Assembly (NCBI GenBank): GCA_947476895.1 | Contig: CANJRX010000001.1 | Coordinates: forward strand, 594,476-658,475 | Source: Fidelibacterota bacterium | Lineage (GTDB): Bacteria; Pseudomonadota; Alphaproteobacteria; Rhodospirillales; Rhodospirillaceae | Reading direction: 5' to 3' | Length of the DNA: 64,000 bases | In this document: positions 27,367-37,295 of the stretch, piece after piece | Layout: each line of letters begins with the position of its first letter | How positions within the stretch are numbered: the first letter of the stretch is position 1 | The notes under the pieces: model-generated | What the model saw: only the letters and a program-made list of their open reading frames with translations | Databases searched by the model: none | What the model was told of the DNA's origin: nothing | Made by a program: the position numbers and the translations under genes

Positions 27367-28124
27367 GATTTCTTCGGCAGCAGCCGTGTAAAGGCGCCGG
27401 TGACGGCGTCGGGCAGGGCCGCGAGCAGCCATACGCCGAACAGCATCGGCCAAGGGAAGGCGATGCGTCCCACATTGGCCGCTAGACCGCGCTGAATAAT
27501 TCCGGCGGCTTTTTCCGCGCTCATCAGGAACGGCATCGGAAATTTATTCACGTCGGTCATGCGGCTGGTGACAAATCCCGGACACACCACGCTGACGCCG
27601 ATGCCATCCGATGCCATCGCGCCCCGCAAACCTTCACCCCACACGCGTACCGCGGCTTTAGAGCTGCAATAGGCGGGCGCACCGCCCATGCCTCGAAACG
27701 ACGCCAGCGAACTCACCAGCGCGATTTGTCCGCGTCTACGCGGCCGCATGAACTCAAGCGCTGGCAAGACCGTGTTGATGACGCCATCGAGATTGATGGC
27801 AAAGATGCGCCGCGTGGTGTCGTCGCTCTCGCCGATGCCGGCTGAAACCCCGGCGTTGGCGATCACAAGATCCAACGAGACAGCCTGATCGCGCGTTGCA
27901 ATCCAGGACGCCATGGCCGCCCGGTCGGTGACGTCGCAGACGCTGTAGTGCACGTCTGCGCCGCGCTTTTGGCAGGCTTCGGCTACGGCCGCGAGGCGCG
28001 CTTCGTTTCGCCCCGAAAGGCTTAAAGTCACGCCCGGCGCGGCATAAACGATTGCGAGAGCCTCACCAATGCCCGACGACGCACCGGTGATCAGGATATG
28101 CTTGAAAGGGCCGGACGTGTTCAT
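27363..28124 (-). CDS. SDR family NAD(P)-dependent oxidoreductase
   Basis: A short-chain dehydrogenase of 253 aa. TGASSGIG is near residue 13, IANAGVSAG is in the NAG position, catalysis involves the Ser of LVSSLASF, and YCSSK is the catalytic Tyr/Lys. The C-terminal 40 residues are hydrophobic (FPWPMLFGVWLLAAL), suggesting membrane association. The start is ATG 28124; the longer open frame upstream overlaps yicC and is not credible. It converges on and overlaps the terC end by 3-4 bases. Confidence 0.87.
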   Translation of the reverse strand: MNTSGPFKHILITGASSGIGEALAIVYAAPGVTLSLSGRNEARLAAVAEACQKRGADVHYSVCDVTDRAAMASWIATRDQAVSLDLVIANAGVSAGIGESDDTTRRIFAINLDGVINTVLPALEFMRPRRRGQIALVSSLASFRGMGGAPAYCSSKAAVRVWGEGLRGAMASDGIGVSVVCPGFVTSRMTDVNKFPMPFLMSAEKAAGIIQRGLAANVGRIAFPWPMLFGVWLLAALPDAVTGAFTRLLPKKS

Positions 28125-28229
28125 TCCGCAGCATGCTACACTGCCCCTTACGCTATGAAAATGTTGGGCCGCCCGATATAAGGGTATCAGTTTGTTCGGG
28201 GTGACCGTTCGCGGTTTGGGGATGTTCGC

Positions 28230-29150
28230 GTGGCTGTAGCGCTGACGAGTATGACGGGTTTCGCCCGCGCTGAAGGCCGCTTTGACGGCAAAGCGCCGTT
28301 TGCCTGGGTGTGGGAAGCCAAAAGCGTCAACAGCAAGAATCTCGATGTGCGCATGCGTCTGCCGCACGGCTTTGATTCCCTGGAATTGCTGGCGCGCCAA
28401 GCTACCGCTGAAACCTTCGCACGCGGTTCCGTCAATCTGACGCTGACCATGACATCGGACACCACGAGTGTCGGCACGGGCATCGACGAAGCCGTGCTGG
28501 ATGCGCTGATTGAACTGGTGAAGCGCAAGACCGCCCAATACGGCACCCAAGTTATCGGCAATATCGTTGAACTCGCGCGCTTCGACGGGCTCATGGCTTT
28601 AGCCCAAGGCCGTCAGGCACCGGAAGTTCTCGATGCGGAAACCATTGCTGGGCGCGATGCGGCCGTCCTTGCCGGTTTAAAGCGCGTGCTTACGGCTCTT
28701 GCAACAGCTCGCCGCCAGGAAGGTGCCCGGCTGTCGCCTGTGATCACCGGCCAACTGGATACCGTCGCGAGCTTGTGCACTGAGGCCGGTGGATTGGCTG
28801 CGACCCAGCCGGAAACTTTAAAGGCGCGTCTGGTTCAGCAGCTGCAGGAACTGGTGGGCGCGGTGCCTGCTTTAGCGCCCGACCGCTTGGCGCAGGAAGC
28901 AGCACTTTTGGCCCTTAAATCCGATATCCGCGAAGAGCTGGATCGTCTTAATGCCCACGTCGGTCAGGCGCGGGAGCTTTTGGGCAGCGGCGAGCCGTGC
29001 GGCCGCCGTCTCGACTTTTTGTCCCAGGAATTCAACCGCGAAGCCAATACACTGTGCTCGAAGTCCACCGATGTGGCTTTGACGCGGGTCGGCTTGGCTT
29101 TGAAATCAACGATTGATCAGTTCCGCGAGCAAATCCAGAATATAGAATAA
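28230..29150 (+). CDS. yicC: YicC family endoribonuclease
   Basis: A 306-aa protein matching the YicC family: N-terminal SMTGFARAEG, central SVNSKNLDVRMRLP, and the C-terminal DUF1732 end DFLSQEFNREANTLCSKS. E. coli YicC has been described as an RNase acting on small RNA. The start is GTG 28230, since the preceding ATG runs into a stop. It lies 2 bases before gmk, the common pairing. Confidence 0.93.
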   Translation: MAVALTSMTGFARAEGRFDGKAPFAWVWEAKSVNSKNLDVRMRLPHGFDSLELLARQATAETFARGSVNLTLTMTSDTTSVGTGIDEAVLDALIELVKRKTAQYGTQVIGNIVELARFDGLMALAQGRQAPEVLDAETIAGRDAAVLAGLKRVLTALATARRQEGARLSPVITGQLDTVASLCTEAGGLAATQPETLKARLVQQLQELVGAVPALAPDRLAQEAALLALKSDIREELDRLNAHVGQARELLGSGEPCGRRLDFLSQEFNREANTLCSKSTDVALTRVGLALKSTIDQFREQIQNIE

Positions 29151-29152
29151 TC

Positions 29153-29791
29153 ATGACTGCACAGACCGTTCAACGCCGCGGCCTTATGCTTGTGCTGTCC
29201 TCGCCTTCCGGCGCGGGCAAATCGACGATCTCGCGCGCCCTCCTGCGTGATGAACATCAGCTTAGAATGTCGGTCTCTGTGACCACGCGCGCACCGCGCC
29301 CCGGCGAAGAGCATAGCAAAGACTACTATTTCGTTTCGGTTGACGAATATCACCAGATGGTCGCGAAGGGCGAACTGCTCGAACACGCCAAAGTTTTCGA
29401 TAACTATTACGGTACGCCGCGCCAACATGTGGAACGCGAACTGGCCTCGGGCCACGACGTGCTGTTTGACATCGACTGGCAAGGCACACAGCAGCTCAAA
29501 TCCAGCGCGCCGAATGATCTTGTCACAGTGTTTATCTTACCGCCATCGATCGGCGAGCTTGAACGCCGTCTGCGCGGCCGGGCCCAGGACGCTGAAGATG
29601 TCATGCGACGGCGCATGGCGCGCGCCGCCGATGAAATGAGTCACTGGCCCGAATACGAATATATCGTCGTCAACCGTGAAGTGGATGAAAGCATCCAGCA
29701 GGTCAAAGCCATTTTGACCTCCGAACGCTTGCGTCGCGAGCGCCGGCCCGGCTTGGCCGCTTTCGTCAACGGCATGCGAGGCGAGAGCTAG
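29153..29791 (+). CDS. gmk: Guanylate kinase
   Basis: It phosphorylates GMP to GDP. The P-loop [10 protein letters not shown] is near residue 16. GMP-binding residues are in [11 protein letters not shown] and DYYFVS, and the lid region is RLRGRAQD. 212 aa. It starts at ATG 29153, two bases after yicC, and its stop overlaps that of the convergent rsmA. Confidence 0.96.
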   Translation: MTAQTVQRRGLMLVLSSPSGAGKSTISRALLRDEHQLRMSVSVTTRAPRPGEEHSKDYYFVSVDEYHQMVAKGELLEHAKVFDNYYGTPRQHVERELASGHDVLFDIDWQGTQQLKSSAPNDLVTVFILPPSIGELERRLRGRAQDAEDVMRRRMARAADEMSHWPEYEYIVVNREVDESIQQVKAILTSERLRRERRPGLAAFVNGMRGES

Positions 29792-30621
29792 GCTTTCTTC
29801 GCATCCACGGCATTTGCCAGCGCGCAGAACTGTTCCACGGACAATGTTTCGGCGCGCGCGGTGGGATCTACGCCTGTCGCGCGGCATAAGCCTTCCGCAT
29901 CGGCATTTGGGGCAACGGCGCGCAAGCTTTGGCGCAGCATTTTCCGGCGTTGTCCGAAAGCTGACGCCGTCACGCGCTCCAAGGTTTCACGCCGGGCCGG
30001 GATGGGATCGGGTCGCGGCGTAAGGCGCACGACGGTCGACTGCACTTGCGGCGGCGGCGTGAAAGCTTTCGGGCTGATGTGAAACAGCAGCTCCGTCTCG
30101 CACAGCCACTGCGTCATAATGCTGAGGCGGCCATAGGCACCCGTGTCCGCCGGCGCTGTGATGCGCGCAGCGACTTCCGTCTGGAACATCAGCGTGAAGG
30201 ACTCAAACGCCCGCGCGTTCTCCAGCCAGCGCAGCAGCAGCTCGGTACCGACGTTATAGGGCAGGTTGGCGACAACGCGACGGGGTGCATCACCCAGCGT
30301 TGCAACGTCGATCTTCAAGGCATCGCCTTCGACGATATCAAGCTGCCCAGGATAGGCGGCGGCGATCTCGGCAAGAATCCCGCGGCAGCGCGCGTCTTTC
30401 TCGATGGCGATAACCTTGGCGCCTTCGGCCAGCAATGAGCGCGTGAGACCGCCGGGTCCGGGTCCGATCTCGATGGTCGTGCCCGTGGAAAGATCACCGG
30501 CAGCACGGGCAATGCGCGCCGTGAGATTGAGGTCGAGCAGGAAATGCTGGCCCAAGGATTTATCGGCCAGCAATCCATGACGCGCGATCACGTCGCGTAG
30601 GGGTGGAAGAGTGTCAGTCAT
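29788..30621 (-). CDS. rsmA: 16S rRNA dimethyladenosine transferase RsmA (KsgA)
   Basis: It dimethylates two adjacent adenosines in helix 45 of 16S rRNA late in 30S assembly. [10 protein letters not shown] is near residue 18, the SAM-binding loop is [11 protein letters not shown], the catalytic NLPYNV motif is present, and [13 protein letters not shown] follows. 277 aa. It lies 2 bases after pdxA and is the last gene of the lptF-lptD-surA-pdxA-rsmA cluster. Confidence 0.96.
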   Translation of the reverse strand: MTDTLPPLRDVIARHGLLADKSLGQHFLLDLNLTARIARAAGDLSTGTTIEIGPGPGGLTRSLLAEGAKVIAIEKDARCRGILAEIAAAYPGQLDIVEGDALKIDVATLGDAPRRVVANLPYNVGTELLLRWLENARAFESFTLMFQTEVAARITAPADTGAYGRLSIMTQWLCETELLFHISPKAFTPPPQVQSTVVRLTPRPDPIPARRETLERVTASAFGQRRKMLRQSLRAVAPNADAEGLCRATGVDPTARAETLSVEQFCALANAVDAKKA

Positions 30622-30623
30622 GC

Positions 30624-31637
30624 TTACGCGTTCACGCGGCGGGTGGCGATGGTGCCCGCGAGCCGCAAGGCGGCAAGCAGGCTCGATGGATCAGCAACGC
30701 CACGGGCCGCGATATCAAACGCTGTGCCGTGGTCGGGTGACGTGCGCACAAAGGGCAGACCCAAAGTCACGTTCACGCCGCCGGCGAAGTCGATGGTCTT
30801 CAGCGGGATCAGTGCTTGGTCGTGATACATGCACAAGGCCGCATCAAAATGTTTGCGGGCTTCGGCATGGAACAGCGTATCGGCAGGCGACGGACCGCGG
30901 GCGTCGATACCCTCCGCACGCAGTTGCGCGACAGCCGGAGCAATGATGCGGGTTTCTTCGTCGCCCATCTGGTTGCTTTCACCGGCGTGGGGATTGAGCG
31001 CGGCAATCGCCAAGCGGGGCTGCGCGATACCAAAGTCATTCTGTAACGCTTTTGCAGTGATCCGCGCCCGGCGAACGATAAGTTCTGAAGTTAGATTTTG
31101 TGCGACGTCGCGCACCGCCATGTGCACGGTGACGGGCACGACCCGCAAGCCTTCCACCGCCAGCATCATGACCGGCTCAATGTCGCCGGCGAGGTGGCCC
31201 AGGTATTCGGTGTGGCCGGGAAAGGTGAAGCCCGCGCCCATGAGGCTGGCTTTGTGAATAGGGTTGGTAACCATGCCCGCCGCCGCGCCGGATTTCACCA
31301 GCACGACTGCCTGATCGATCGCGCCGATAACGCTGGGGGCTGTAGTTCCTGATGGCTTGCCGAGTTCTACCGGCGTCGTTAGCGCCTTCTCCAATCTCAA
31401 AACCGGCAACGCCTGTTTAAACTGCGCTGCGGCCTCGCGGGGATGGCTGATGGTGACAAGCGGGCAGGGAATATTAAACCGCGCGGCCAAAGCCGTCAGC
31501 CGTGCAGCATCATCGATTACGAAGAATGCAGGTGTATCAGGCCGCTTAGCAGCCCAGGCCTTCAGCGCGATCTCGCCGCCGATGCCCGAAGGCTCGCCCA
31601 TTGTGAGAGCTAGCACGGAAGATGAAGGTGTCGTCAC
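30624..31637 (-). CDS. pdxA: 4-hydroxythreonine-4-phosphate dehydrogenase
   Basis: An NAD-dependent enzyme of the DXP-dependent pyridoxal phosphate pathway. [17 protein letters not shown] is at the N-terminus, the metal-binding His are in [11 protein letters not shown] and [11 protein letters not shown], and [18 protein letters not shown] follows. 337 aa. The start is GTG 31637, with AAGG upstream. It is followed by rsmA. Confidence 0.96.
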   Translation of the reverse strand: MTTPSSSVLALTMGEPSGIGGEIALKAWAAKRPDTPAFFVIDDAARLTALAARFNIPCPLVTISHPREAAAQFKQALPVLRLEKALTTPVELGKPSGTTAPSVIGAIDQAVVLVKSGAAAGMVTNPIHKASLMGAGFTFPGHTEYLGHLAGDIEPVMMLAVEGLRVVPVTVHMAVRDVAQNLTSELIVRRARITAKALQNDFGIAQPRLAIAALNPHAGESNQMGDEETRIIAPAVAQLRAEGIDARGPSPADTLFHAEARKHFDAALCMYHDQALIPLKTIDFAGGVNVTLGLPFVRTSPDHGTAFDIAARGVADPSSLLAALRLAGTIATRRVNA

Positions 31638-31658
31638 GGCGTGGCCTTGCTGGGGCCT

Positions 31659-32981
31659 CTAGAGACGCACATCGATCAAAGCTTGGCGGCGCAGATCGCG
31701 CAGACGCTGACGCGCCAGGTTCTGAAGCTTGTCGTTCTGCAAGGTCTGCTGGACCGTTTGGCCGCTGGGCACGCCGTTGTCGTCGCGGCGTATGCAAACC
31801 TGCAAGAACAGGCGCGCGCCGCCCACTTCAATGGCGGGGCTGGTCTTGCCCGGCTTCAGAGCATAGACAACCTCGCGCACTTTTTCGGGCAGGCTGCCGG
31901 CATAAAGCGGTGCAATCGGGCCAGAGCCGGGCGTCTCAAGCTCTTCTGCAAATTTGTTCATCTGTTCGCACGACGTCAGGCCGCTAATGGTGCGGGTCAG
32001 CTCAGCCAGGCGTTGCGGGCTGAGGGCACGCCCGCCTTCGGTCGGCAGGTAAATCTGGCTCAAGGTGACGACCGTCATGCCGGGATCGGCAGCGCCCGCA
32101 ATGCGCTTATCGCGCAAGGCCATGATGTGATAGCCGGTGGCCGTGCGAATAGGATCGGAAATCTGGTTGTTGTTCAGACGCGAGACAGCGTCTTCGATCT
32201 CGGGCTCTAAGTCGCCGCGCACGACCCAACCCAAATCTCCGCCCAAAGCCGCCGTAGCACTTTGTGAGAATTGTTGGGCCAACGCTGGGAACGGCGTGCC
32301 GCTGCGGGCTTGCATCACCAGGCGGGTCGCCATCTCACGTATCGCTGAATCCTGCGCCGGCGAAGGCACCGGCAGTTGGATTTCCGCCAGCAGGAACTCT
32401 GGTTTGCCCTGGTTGCTTTTGGCGCGCGCCAAAACGGCGTTCACTTCTTCTTCGCTCACCTTGACGTTGGTGCTCAAGGACTCGCGCACAACTTTCGACC
32501 AGCCGATATCGGCTTCCATCTGCGAATAGAGCGCGCTCAAATCCACGCCGTTGCTGGTCAGCATGGTGCGGAACGTGCCGATGGGCATGTTGTTGCGCAG
32601 CTCGATCTGGTCGACCTGCTGGCGAATTTCGGTTTCGGTGGTTTTGATTTTCAGGCGCTTGGCTTCTTGCAGCTTCAAGCGGTCTTCGATCAAAGCGTCC
32701 ACAATCTGCGGCATCAGGCGGCGCTGAATATCGGGCGTGTTCTCAAAGCCCGAGGTCACCATCACCATGCCGAGGCGTGACTGCACATCGAACACTGTGA
32801 TGATGTCTTCGTTCACGACGGCAGCGATGGTCATGCCGCCGGCGCTGGCTGCGGCGGTCGGCGGTTGTCCGGCTGAGAACGGCGCGCCAAGTTGCGCCGC
32901 AGCGACAGTGCCAACAGCCAGCGAGAGAGCCGTCGCCAGCAGAATGCTCCGAGAGCGGAAAACGCGTTTCACGATTGTCAC
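31659..32981 (-). CDS. surA: Periplasmic peptidyl-prolyl isomerase / chaperone SurA
   Basis: A chaperone that escorts outer membrane proteins to the BAM complex. It has a signal peptide (ILLATALSLAVGTVAAAQ), an N-terminal SurA chaperone domain with VVNEDIITVFDVQSRL, and one parvulin-type rotamase domain (LGGDLGWVVRGDLEPEIE and GYHIMALRDKR). The open frame reaches a TTG at 32993, but GTG 32981 has GAAGG five bases upstream, so I prefer it (about 440 aa). Adjacent lptD encodes a SurA-dependent client. Confidence 0.93.
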   Translation of the reverse strand: MTIVKRVFRSRSILLATALSLAVGTVAAAQLGAPFSAGQPPTAAASAGGMTIAAVVNEDIITVFDVQSRLGMVMVTSGFENTPDIQRRLMPQIVDALIEDRLKLQEAKRLKIKTTETEIRQQVDQIELRNNMPIGTFRTMLTSNGVDLSALYSQMEADIGWSKVVRESLSTNVKVSEEEVNAVLARAKSNQGKPEFLLAEIQLPVPSPAQDSAIREMATRLVMQARSGTPFPALAQQFSQSATAALGGDLGWVVRGDLEPEIEDAVSRLNNNQISDPIRTATGYHIMALRDKRIAGAADPGMTVVTLSQIYLPTEGGRALSPQRLAELTRTISGLTSCEQMNKFAEELETPGSGPIAPLYAGSLPEKVREVVYALKPGKTSPAIEVGGARLFLQVCIRRDDNGVPSGQTVQQTLQNDKLQNLARQRLRDLRRQALIDVRL

Positions 32982-33139
32982 CACAGCCTTCAAATCCCAC
33001 AGCTAAATCAAAAGGCGGTTGGCCCGCCGCGCAGCCGGTAACATACGCGGGAACGGTCCCGAAAACCAGCCGGTCGCGTGGGTAATTAAGGCAACAGGTT
33101 CAAGGCCTTGGCTGCATTTTAAGGCGGAATGAGGCGCCT

Positions 33140-35365
33140 TTAGCGCTCGGCGCCCACGTCGGTATTGAACTTGAGATCGCCGATGGTCTTCATGCTCAAG
33201 CGTAAAACCACGGCCAAACCCTTTTTGAAGTCGCGGTCTTGGGTGTTGTCCTTGGCGAAGTCCAAACCAAGCACCACGCATTCGTCTTCGTAGGTGATGC
33301 CGACATCCGTGCGGATGGCGCCGCCGCTGGCCGTCAAATTCTGGCGGTGACTGAAGGCCATGCTCCAGTTTTGCGACAGGCGGCTCGAGAGCGCCATGTA
33401 AAGTTCTTCGGTGCTGGGCGTTGCCGTCGTGCCGGCTTTGACGAACACATAGCTCGTGGTGACGCGCAACAGCTCCGGTCCCACCGTGGCACTCAGTTCG
33501 CTGCGCCGGCTTTCAAGCGTGTCCTTATCCAGACGGAAGCGATACTGCATCGTCACGTAAGGGTTAGGCGTCAGGTCGACGTGACCGACGTAATCGGAGA
33601 AGTAGCCACGCAAGCCCGACTGGGGCGAGAAGGCCGCATCGTCATGGAAACGATAGACTTGGCCGACAATGGCCGAGACTGTGCCGATGCTGCGGCTGAA
33701 GGTTGCCCAGTGCACGCCGTAATTGATGCGCGCCCCGGTCTCGACGCGGTCATAGCCCGTGAAGCGCTGCGTGCTGAACAGATTGGTGTCGTCGAATTCC
33801 AAATCGAGGCTGTCTTCGTTCGGAATGGTGTCCTTGTTGCTGCCGACGGGGCTGTAGACGCCCATGACAATCGGCTCAAGGAACTGATGAATGCCGAAGC
33901 TGTCGCTGACCAGGGGCATCCGCCACTCGACGGATGTTTCAGGCACAACGCGCCCGGTTGTGCCTGTGAAAACGTCACCGCGGGCGGGGCGCGGAAGATT
34001 GCGCACGTAATAGCCGTCGCCGCGCACACTGGCGCGGAAGGTATAAACGCCGCCGTAGCTCGCAGTATAGGGCAGGTTCCAGCCGACGCGCGTTGAGAGC
34101 CGGTTGGTGTCGGTGCCGGTTTCGCGCACGAGAACCAATCCATTACCGTCGACAGTCCAATACCCACCCAAAGAATCCGGGTCGCTGGCGTAGTTGTAGT
34201 TCAGCAGCGGAATAACGCCCGGCACCGAGCCGGCCGCACTCGCGATACGTTGACGCTGGAAATAATAGGCGTTGGCCGAGAAGTAGCTGTTGGACGTGAA
34301 GCGTTCGGCGAAGAGGTTGCTGGTCAGCCACGTCGGGGCGATGAAGTTGTAGCGGCGCAAGTAGGTGCGGTCCGAGGCGAGGCGGATGTCGGTGCCGCTG
34401 CGCCAGTTCTCGTCCATGTCCCAGCGCGCGGTGGCGTCGAGGTGGCCTCGCAGATCGCTGTTAAAATCATTGTCGTCGCCCATAAGGCTGCCGAAGACGC
34501 GCAAGCGCGCCGACTCAAAGTCCTGGCGGTATTCGCCGATGGCGCCTTTGCCGGCTTCAGACGTGAGGAACGGCGTCAGCGTCGCGTCGCGGTCAGGCGC
34601 GATGTGAATATAATAGGGCTGCTTGTACGACAGACCCAAGTTACGGCTGGCGCCGATGGTCGGCAGCAGCAGGCCGCTTTTAGCACCGGCGGTCGGATCC
34701 GGATGCGCGAGATACGGCGTATAAAACACCGGCAGACCGCCGAACTCGACCCAAGCGTTGTTATAGTAAACCATCTCCGCTTCGGGATCGTAGCGCACAT
34801 GGCTGGCTTTGATCTGCCACAAGGGCGTTTGGTCCCCGCAGCTATCGCAAGCAGAGTAGACGGCATTATCCAGTTCACTGGTGCCGTCGGGATTGCGGCG
34901 GTAAAGGCGGCTGGCCATACGCGACTTGTCGGCCAACAACACACGCACTTCGGACGCCAAACCCTCTTTTAAATCGCCGGTGATCTGGATCGAGTCAAAG
35001 AACAGCACCGAGCCGTTGGTGTCGGTGATCGAGACATTGCCGGTGGCGGTGGCCACATCGGTGGTGCGGTTGTAGACAATTTTGTCGGCAAGCAGCACGC
35101 GGCCCGCGCGATGAATCTCGACGTAACCGATGGCGGTCACGGTGGTGTTGGTGTCGTCATAGCTGATCTCGTCGGCCTGCAGCAGCGACTGCTCGTCGGC
35201 GCTGCTGTCAGCTGGCGTTTCGACGAAGGCGGCGTGCGCGCTATGAGGGGTAAACACGCCCGCGGCCACGATCAGCGCGAAGGCCGATACCGTGGACAAA
35301 CGCGCTTTGCGCAGCGACCTGATTGAAAAAACCGGCGCGGACAACATAAGAGGCAAAGACATCAT
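33140..35365 (-). CDS. lptD: LPS-assembly protein LptD
   Basis: The outer membrane beta-barrel that, with LptE, inserts lipopolysaccharide into the outer leaflet. 741 aa. A signal peptide ends near HSAHA (about residue 45). A periplasmic OstA/LptA-like jellyroll (LLQADEISYDDTNTTVTAIG and GNVSITDTNG) precedes a large barrel. Cysteines in YSACDSCGD could form the inter-domain disulfides. It starts at ATG 35365, ten bases after lptF, with surA 146 bases downstream. Confidence 0.95.
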   Translation of the reverse strand: MMSLPLMLSAPVFSIRSLRKARLSTVSAFALIVAAGVFTPHSAHAAFVETPADSSADEQSLLQADEISYDDTNTTVTAIGYVEIHRAGRVLLADKIVYNRTTDVATATGNVSITDTNGSVLFFDSIQITGDLKEGLASEVRVLLADKSRMASRLYRRNPDGTSELDNAVYSACDSCGDQTPLWQIKASHVRYDPEAEMVYYNNAWVEFGGLPVFYTPYLAHPDPTAGAKSGLLLPTIGASRNLGLSYKQPYYIHIAPDRDATLTPFLTSEAGKGAIGEYRQDFESARLRVFGSLMGDDNDFNSDLRGHLDATARWDMDENWRSGTDIRLASDRTYLRRYNFIAPTWLTSNLFAERFTSNSYFSANAYYFQRQRIASAAGSVPGVIPLLNYNYASDPDSLGGYWTVDGNGLVLVRETGTDTNRLSTRVGWNLPYTASYGGVYTFRASVRGDGYYVRNLPRPARGDVFTGTTGRVVPETSVEWRMPLVSDSFGIHQFLEPIVMGVYSPVGSNKDTIPNEDSLDLEFDDTNLFSTQRFTGYDRVETGARINYGVHWATFSRSIGTVSAIVGQVYRFHDDAAFSPQSGLRGYFSDYVGHVDLTPNPYVTMQYRFRLDKDTLESRRSELSATVGPELLRVTTSYVFVKAGTTATPSTEELYMALSSRLSQNWSMAFSHRQNLTASGGAIRTDVGITYEDECVVLGLDFAKDNTQDRDFKKGLAVVLRLSMKTIGDLKFNTDVGAER

Positions 35366-35375
35366 GAAACGACGG

Positions 35376-36506
35376 TCACGCGGTGCTGGCGTTCAGGGGT
35401 AAGGGCGCCCGGCTTGGAAACTGCCAATCGGGCTTCTTGATGATATACATGCCGACCGCTATGGGGAGCAACGCTACAACGTACATCAGTGGCGTAAATA
35501 GCACATCTTTACTGGCAAGATTGACGGCGCCGATCGAAGACGCCTGCAAAACCACCACCGCCCCGATGGCGGTGACGATGCGCGCGGTTTGGCCACGTTT
35601 GCTAAAGCCTCCCGTCAGCAGGAACACCAAAGCCACAAATGTGAAACCCAGGGAGTTCAGCGGCTCGACCAGCCTTTGGTGACCCTCGGCGCGCATGCGC
35701 ACCGCCACACGGGGTGGCATGGTCTCGGTCTGCTCGGCGGTCAGCAAATCCCAGGTGCTGCGCTCGCGGTTGCTCTCGTAGCGATTGTCCTGTGCGGCCT
35801 GGAGCGTGCCGAAGTCCACCGCATAGGTCTCGAAATACAAGACCGAAAGATTGCCCTTGCCGGGTTCAAGGGTCTGCTGATTGCCGTTGAACAGCAAGAT
35901 GCGCGATCCGGTGTCGCTGCGCCCCACGGCGCCGCGTTCGGCCATGATGGTCTTGGTGGCTTTGGCGTCGCGCGTGTCGTGGATCAGCACGCCCAGAAGC
36001 TCACCGGTCTTGCCGCGGCCCCTGACGTAAACCGTCAGATCTTTGGTCAATTGATTGAAGGTGCCGTCGCGCAAGATGAACTGGGACACATCGTTGCGGA
36101 TCGTAAATTGCAGCGTCCGGAAAGATTGATAGGCGTTAGGCACAATAAACAGCGTCAGCAAATAACCGACAAAGGCGGCGGCGGCGGCGCTGAGCAACGC
36201 CGGCTGTGCAAGGCCGCCGCGGCTCACACCCGCGGCCTGCGCTACGACCAACTCGCGGTCCATGGTGAGCTTGTTGTAGACAAACAATGTCACCAGGAAT
36301 AACGCCGCCGGCAGGATCACCGACAGGAACCACGGCATCAACAGCATGGTGAGCTTGAGCCAGACGCTGACCGCCAGGCCCTTGTTGATGATGAACTGCA
36401 GGAACGGCAACGACTGTGTCAGCCACACTATAAACGCGAGTGTCATGCTGACCAGCAACGTGCCGAGCGCCAATTGGCGCAGGATATAGCGTGTAATTCC
36501 CGACAT
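35376..36506 (-). CDS. lptF: LPS export ABC transporter permease, LptF-like
   Basis: An inner membrane permease of the LptB2FG complex that extracts LPS. 376 aa. Three N-terminal helices include TLAFIVWLTQSLPFLQFIINKGL, and YNKLTMDRELVVAQAAG is the typical coupling region. A periplasmic beta-jellyroll domain and three C-terminal helices follow. By N-terminal sequence it is the LptF type. The usual lptF-lptG pair is absent: the next gene, 10 bases away, is lptD, so the LptG partner must be encoded elsewhere or this permease acts alone. Confidence 0.9.
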   Translation of the reverse strand: MSGITRYILRQLALGTLLVSMTLAFIVWLTQSLPFLQFIINKGLAVSVWLKLTMLLMPWFLSVILPAALFLVTLFVYNKLTMDRELVVAQAAGVSRGGLAQPALLSAAAAAFVGYLLTLFIVPNAYQSFRTLQFTIRNDVSQFILRDGTFNQLTKDLTVYVRGRGKTGELLGVLIHDTRDAKATKTIMAERGAVGRSDTGSRILLFNGNQQTLEPGKGNLSVLYFETYAVDFGTLQAAQDNRYESNRERSTWDLLTAEQTETMPPRVAVRMRAEGHQRLVEPLNSLGFTFVALVFLLTGGFSKRGQTARIVTAIGAVVVLQASSIGAVNLASKDVLFTPLMYVVALLPIAVGMYIIKKPDWQFPSRAPLPLNASTA

Positions 36507-36649
36507 GGTTGCGGATTATAGCTTCCTGCCTTCCTTGGGCACCAGCTTCATCGCTTTGCCTTTATTTAACGGCTTTATTGTAAAGCTTTGCGACGAATCG
36601 ACGCCGACATAGAATGAGACATCTTAACCCCAGAAAGAGGACTTGAGGC

Positions 36650-37216
36650 ATGCGTTCAACGCCCCGCGCGAAGCGCGTATTGGCGGCCTTTGTTGCGGCC
36701 GTTTGTATGACTGCGTCATCGGCATCCTTCGCCGCTGAAGTGTTGAAGTGTTCGTCACTGGAAGAAGCTGAAGCTTTTCGTTTACGTCACCTGCAAAGTC
36801 GCCTCATGGTTGCCGCCCTCGGATGCAATCAGCAGGCAGCCTACAACACCTTTATTGAACACTTCAAACCCACGCTTGCGGCAGCAGGTGGACGCATCAC
36901 CGATTATTTTATGCGCGTCGGCGCCGGGCAGACAGGGCTGAACCGTCACATTACTGAACTTGCCAACGCGGCGGGCCTTTCGCGCGCGCAGGATCCCGAT
37001 GGGTACTGCAAACAATCGTGGGAATTGTTCTGGTCACTTGAGCAAGATCCCTTGGCGCTGATCAAGATCGCCGATGCCAACACCCTCGATATGCAATCGC
37101 CGCAAAGCTGCTCGGTAACGGTTGCGGCGGGTGCGATGAAGGCCGGCGCGTCGCCGGCAAACGTGACCGCGACATTCGATGCGGCCAAAGCGGCGGCAGA
37201 TAAAGCCAAAAAGTAA
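36650..37216 (+). CDS. Secreted protein of unknown function
   Basis: No family is recognised. The 188-aa product begins with a clear signal peptide (RVLAAFVAAVCMTASSASFA, cleavage after AFA). The mature part has four Cys (LKCSS, ALGCNQ, GYCKQS, QSCSV) that could form two disulfides in the periplasm, and an Ala/Lys-rich helical C-terminus. It starts at ATG 36650 with AGAGGA upstream, is divergent from lptF, and ends at a strong terminator. Confidence 0.8.
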   Translation: MRSTPRAKRVLAAFVAAVCMTASSASFAAEVLKCSSLEEAEAFRLRHLQSRLMVAALGCNQQAAYNTFIEHFKPTLAAAGGRITDYFMRVGAGQTGLNRHITELANAAGLSRAQDPDGYCKQSWELFWSLEQDPLALIKIADANTLDMQSPQSCSVTVAAGAMKAGASPANVTATFDAAKAAADKAKK

Positions 37217-37242
37217 TCATTTAGCGTATCGCGGATAAAGCA

Positions 37243-37276
37243 ACGCCGGCGGACTGAAAAGTCCGCCGGCGTTTTT
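37243..37276. terminator. Bidirectional intrinsic terminator
   Basis: A perfect 13-bp stem, ACGCCGGCGGACT (37243-37255), with a GAAA loop and AGTCCGCCGGCGT, is followed by TTTT. It serves the plus-strand secreted protein gene and, by symmetry, probably also the convergent ompA-like gene. Confidence 0.92.
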
Positions 37277-37295
37277 CGCTACGAGTTGCCTCGTA

